Origin: DATESZ01 sp035283845
Lineage (GTDB): Bacteria > Desulfobacterota > Syntrophia > Syntrophales > JACQWR01
Direction of reading: 5' to 3'
DNA: 6,716 bases
Assembly: GCA_035283845.1 (NCBI GenBank)
Contig: DATESZ010000025.1
Coordinates: forward strand, 1-6,716
The notes beneath the pieces are model-generated. The model did not search any database and was not told the DNA's origin. It was given only the letters and a program-made list of their open reading frames with translations. The position numbers were made by a program, and so were the translations under genes. This document shows, piece by piece, positions 4,884 through 6,716 of this stretch (position 1 is the first letter of the stretch; each line of letters starts with the position of its first letter).

Positions 4884-6716
4884 ATGCCTCTTGTTACTTT
4901 TTACTTTCAATTGCATCAGCCTTTCCGGCTTCATCCTGACCGGGACAGGTTCCTTTGGGATGATAAAAATAAGGACGTATTTCTCAAGGTTGCCGATAAA
5001 TGCTATCTGCCGGCCATTTCCCTGTTCGTCGAACTCATTGCCGATAACCCCTCCTTTAAGATTACCCTGAGCATGTCCGGCACTTTCCTGGAACAGGCGG
5101 AGCTCTATAATTATAAGGTTATAAAATCCATACAGGATCTGTTGGATGTGGGGACGAAGTTGCAACAGGTCGAAATCCTCGATGAAACCTACTTCCATTC
5201 ATTAGCCGGTCTTTTTGCCGATCCCGATAAACAGGAATTCCGTGATCAGGTTTCCCTGCACCGGGACAAACTGAGAAGCATCTTCGGCGTATTTCCCACG
5301 TCGTTCCGGAATACGGAACTTATGTATAACAACCACATCGCCGATGTTATTTCCGATATGGGCTACCTTTCCATCCTTTGTGAAAAGCGGCCTGATATGT
5401 TTATTAAAGGCGATCATCCCATTTCTGAAAACACCGTATTTCGGGCCAAAGGGAACAGGCTCATCGTCATTCCCCGCAACCGCGAGCTGAGCGACGATAT
5501 CGCCTTCCGGTTTCCCCATAGTCCTATTTCCCCGTGGGATTACGCCTCCTATCTGGCCCGTGTCGACGGCGAGATGGTGCTGCTCGGTTACGACTTTGAG
5601 CATATAGGCGAGCATATCTGGGAAGACAAGGGTATATTCGATTTCTGGCGGGGGCTTCCTTCCGCTTTGTCTCAATTTCCCAATATTGTTGTTTCCACGC
5701 CTTCTGAAATAGCCGGTCTTTTTCAAAATGCCGAATGTCCTGAATTGGATATTCACGGATTATCGACGTCCTCCTGGGCCGATGCGGGACGGGATACCTC
5801 CGGATGGCTGGGCAATCCTACTCAATATGAATTGTTTAAGGATATTGAGGGGCTCGAACGTGAAGCCCGGCAATCAGGAGGCGAACTGTTGACCAAATGG
5901 CGCCATCTTACGACTTCTGATCATGTGTATTTCATCCACGAAAGGGCAGGGGAAGATCAGGCCGTCCACGCCTATTTCAATCCCTATGGCTCGATAGCCC
6001 AGCCTACCCAGATACTTACCAGGAAGATTGATCATCTTGAGATGGCACTCAGGCGCTTTGCCATCCTGAAAAAAAGAGAAAGGACTGCCGTTCTCATGAT
6101 TAGCCCGGAAACGGGAAGGCTGCCCGAGGGCATGGGGGGACTGGCAAAGTACATATTCGGCAAGAGCGGCGGGCAGGGGGAGGTGGTTTCGGTTCTTTGC
6201 GAAGGACTTACGGAAAGAGACATTCATGTGCATCTGATAACGCTGAACCTGAAAAGGCGTTTCCGCAGAGAGGCTCAGTTAAGTGAATCAGAATGGCAGC
6301 AGTTAAGGCATACAATAGATCCCAAAAATATCCACCTTGTATCTTCCTCCGTATTTTCCGACAACGTCAGCGCCTACTCCGGGAATACGCTCTTGACGGC
6401 TGCGGAATTTCAGAGAGAAGTGGTGAATAATCTGATAAAATCGCTCAGGGTACGTCATGAAGGTCTGATCATTCACAGCCACGATTGGATGGCCGGCGGC
6501 GCCATCACGGCCTACGCCAGGGCGAGAGGCCTGCCCGTGCTGCATACGGTGCATAATGTTTTTACGGCCGATCTGCCGCTTGATTATCTGTGGGGGGTGG
6601 AGCGCGATGCGATAAGCGACTATTTTTACGTTACAAAGTCGAATGGCATGGATTGCCTTGATTGCCAGGCGACGGCCATCAAAAATGCCACATTAATAAA
6701 CTTTGTCGGGGAAAGA
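4884..6716 (+). CDS. GH57 glycoside hydrolase joined to a GT5-type glycogen/starch synthase domain, 3' end cut by window edge
   Basis: 611 codons are visible with no stop. Residues 1 to about 395 are a family 57 alpha-glucan-acting domain: FQLHQPFRL (8-16, H11), SMSGTFLEQ (63-71), FRNTELMYNN (141-150, E145 as the expected nucleophile) and GYDFEHIGEHIW (235-246, D237 as the expected acid/base). Enzymes of this type hydrolyse, transfer or branch alpha-glucans in the cytoplasm; no signal peptide is seen. From about residue 402 a second domain begins: AVLMISPETGRLPEGMGGLAKYI, a G-rich loop GKSGGQGEVV (426-435) and IHSHDWMAGGAITAYAR (530-546), then HTVHNVF (554-560). These resemble the N-terminal half of ADP-glucose-type glycogen synthase (GT5), which elongates glycogen. 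About 210 residues of it are present, so the rest must lie to the right. The fused protein would combine glucan processing and synthesis, consistent with glycogen storage. Activity of either half and the exact GH57 specificity are not settled by sequence. Confidence 0.9.
   Translation, partial: MPLVTFYFQLHQPFRLHPDRDRFLWDDKNKDVFLKVADKCYLPAISLFVELIADNPSFKITLSMSGTFLEQAELYNYKVIKSIQDLLDVGTKLQQVEILDETYFHSLAGLFADPDKQEFRDQVSLHRDKLRSIFGVFPTSFRNTELMYNNHIADVISDMGYLSILCEKRPDMFIKGDHPISENTVFRAKGNRLIVIPRNRELSDDIAFRFPHSPISPWDYASYLARVDGEMVLLGYDFEHIGEHIWEDKGIFDFWRGLPSALSQFPNIVVSTPSEIAGLFQNAECPELDIHGLSTSSWADAGRDTSGWLGNPTQYELFKDIEGLEREARQSGGELLTKWRHLTTSDHVYFIHERAGEDQAVHAYFNPYGSIAQPTQILTRKIDHLEMALRRFAILKKRERTAVLMISPETGRLPEGMGGLAKYIFGKSGGQGEVVSVLCEGLTERDIHVHLITLNLKRRFRREAQLSESEWQQLRHTIDPKNIHLVSSSVFSDNVSAYSGNTLLTAAEFQREVVNNLIKSLRVRHEGLIIHSHDWMAGGAITAYARARGLPVLHTVHNVFTADLPLDYLWGVERDAISDYFYVTKSNGMDCLDCQATAIKNATLINFVGER

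Noticed and set aside
4791..5756. Minus-strand frames of 135 and 184 codons
   Set aside because: They lie opposite the GH57 domain, which has clear catalytic motifs, and their translations look like no family. Shadows.

Overview
The window looks like ordinary bacterial chromosome of medium GC with tightly packed genes. My best guess for the source is a deltaproteobacterial (Desulfobacterota or Syntrophales-like) anaerobe. That guess rests on the flavour of the proteins (a DUF6765-like protein and a GH57 domain joined to a glycogen-synthase-type domain) and is inference only. I saw no rRNA, tRNA, insertion sequence, phage gene or CRISPR array.

Left half, minus strand, reading from about 3432 down to 1: a compact four-gene run. 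The order is a histidine-phosphatase (phosphoglycerate-mutase-like) gene, uvrC (nucleotide excision repair), mntP (manganese efflux) and ogt/MGMT (alkylated-DNA repair). The ogt gene is cut by the left edge exactly at its catalytic cysteine. Spacings are 12 nt, a TTGA start/stop overlap, and 16 nt, so the four are probably one transcript with translational coupling. Two of the four start with TTG.

The most striking observation is in uvrC. Its frame is intact over 611 codons (2820 down to 988, terminator TGA at 987-985) except for one in-frame TAG at codon 496 (1335-1333). The sequence after the TAG is still recognisably UvrC: it has the third catalytic residue, a helix-hairpin-helix tail, and a natural stop overlapping the mntP start. 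It has no start codon of its own until very late. The gene is therefore either a very recent nonsense mutant, a single-base sequence error, or a gene read through an amber codon by a suppressor or pyrrolysine-type tRNA.

Middle, 3433-3729: a 297-bp divergent intergenic region. It holds a good plus-strand promoter-like pair (TTGACA, 17 nt, TAGCAT), a 7-bp perfect hairpin, a 10-bp C-rich/G-rich hairpin whose right side forms a four-run G-quadruplex motif, and a TATAAT just before the next gene.

Right half, plus strand: a DUF6765-like protein of unknown function with an HxxxDxxxH motif, then 44 nt, then a large gene open to the right edge. That gene joins a GH57 alpha-glucan-acting domain (about residues 1-395) to the start of a GT5-type glycogen/starch synthase domain (from about residue 402), so it is probably a bifunctional glycogen-metabolism enzyme.
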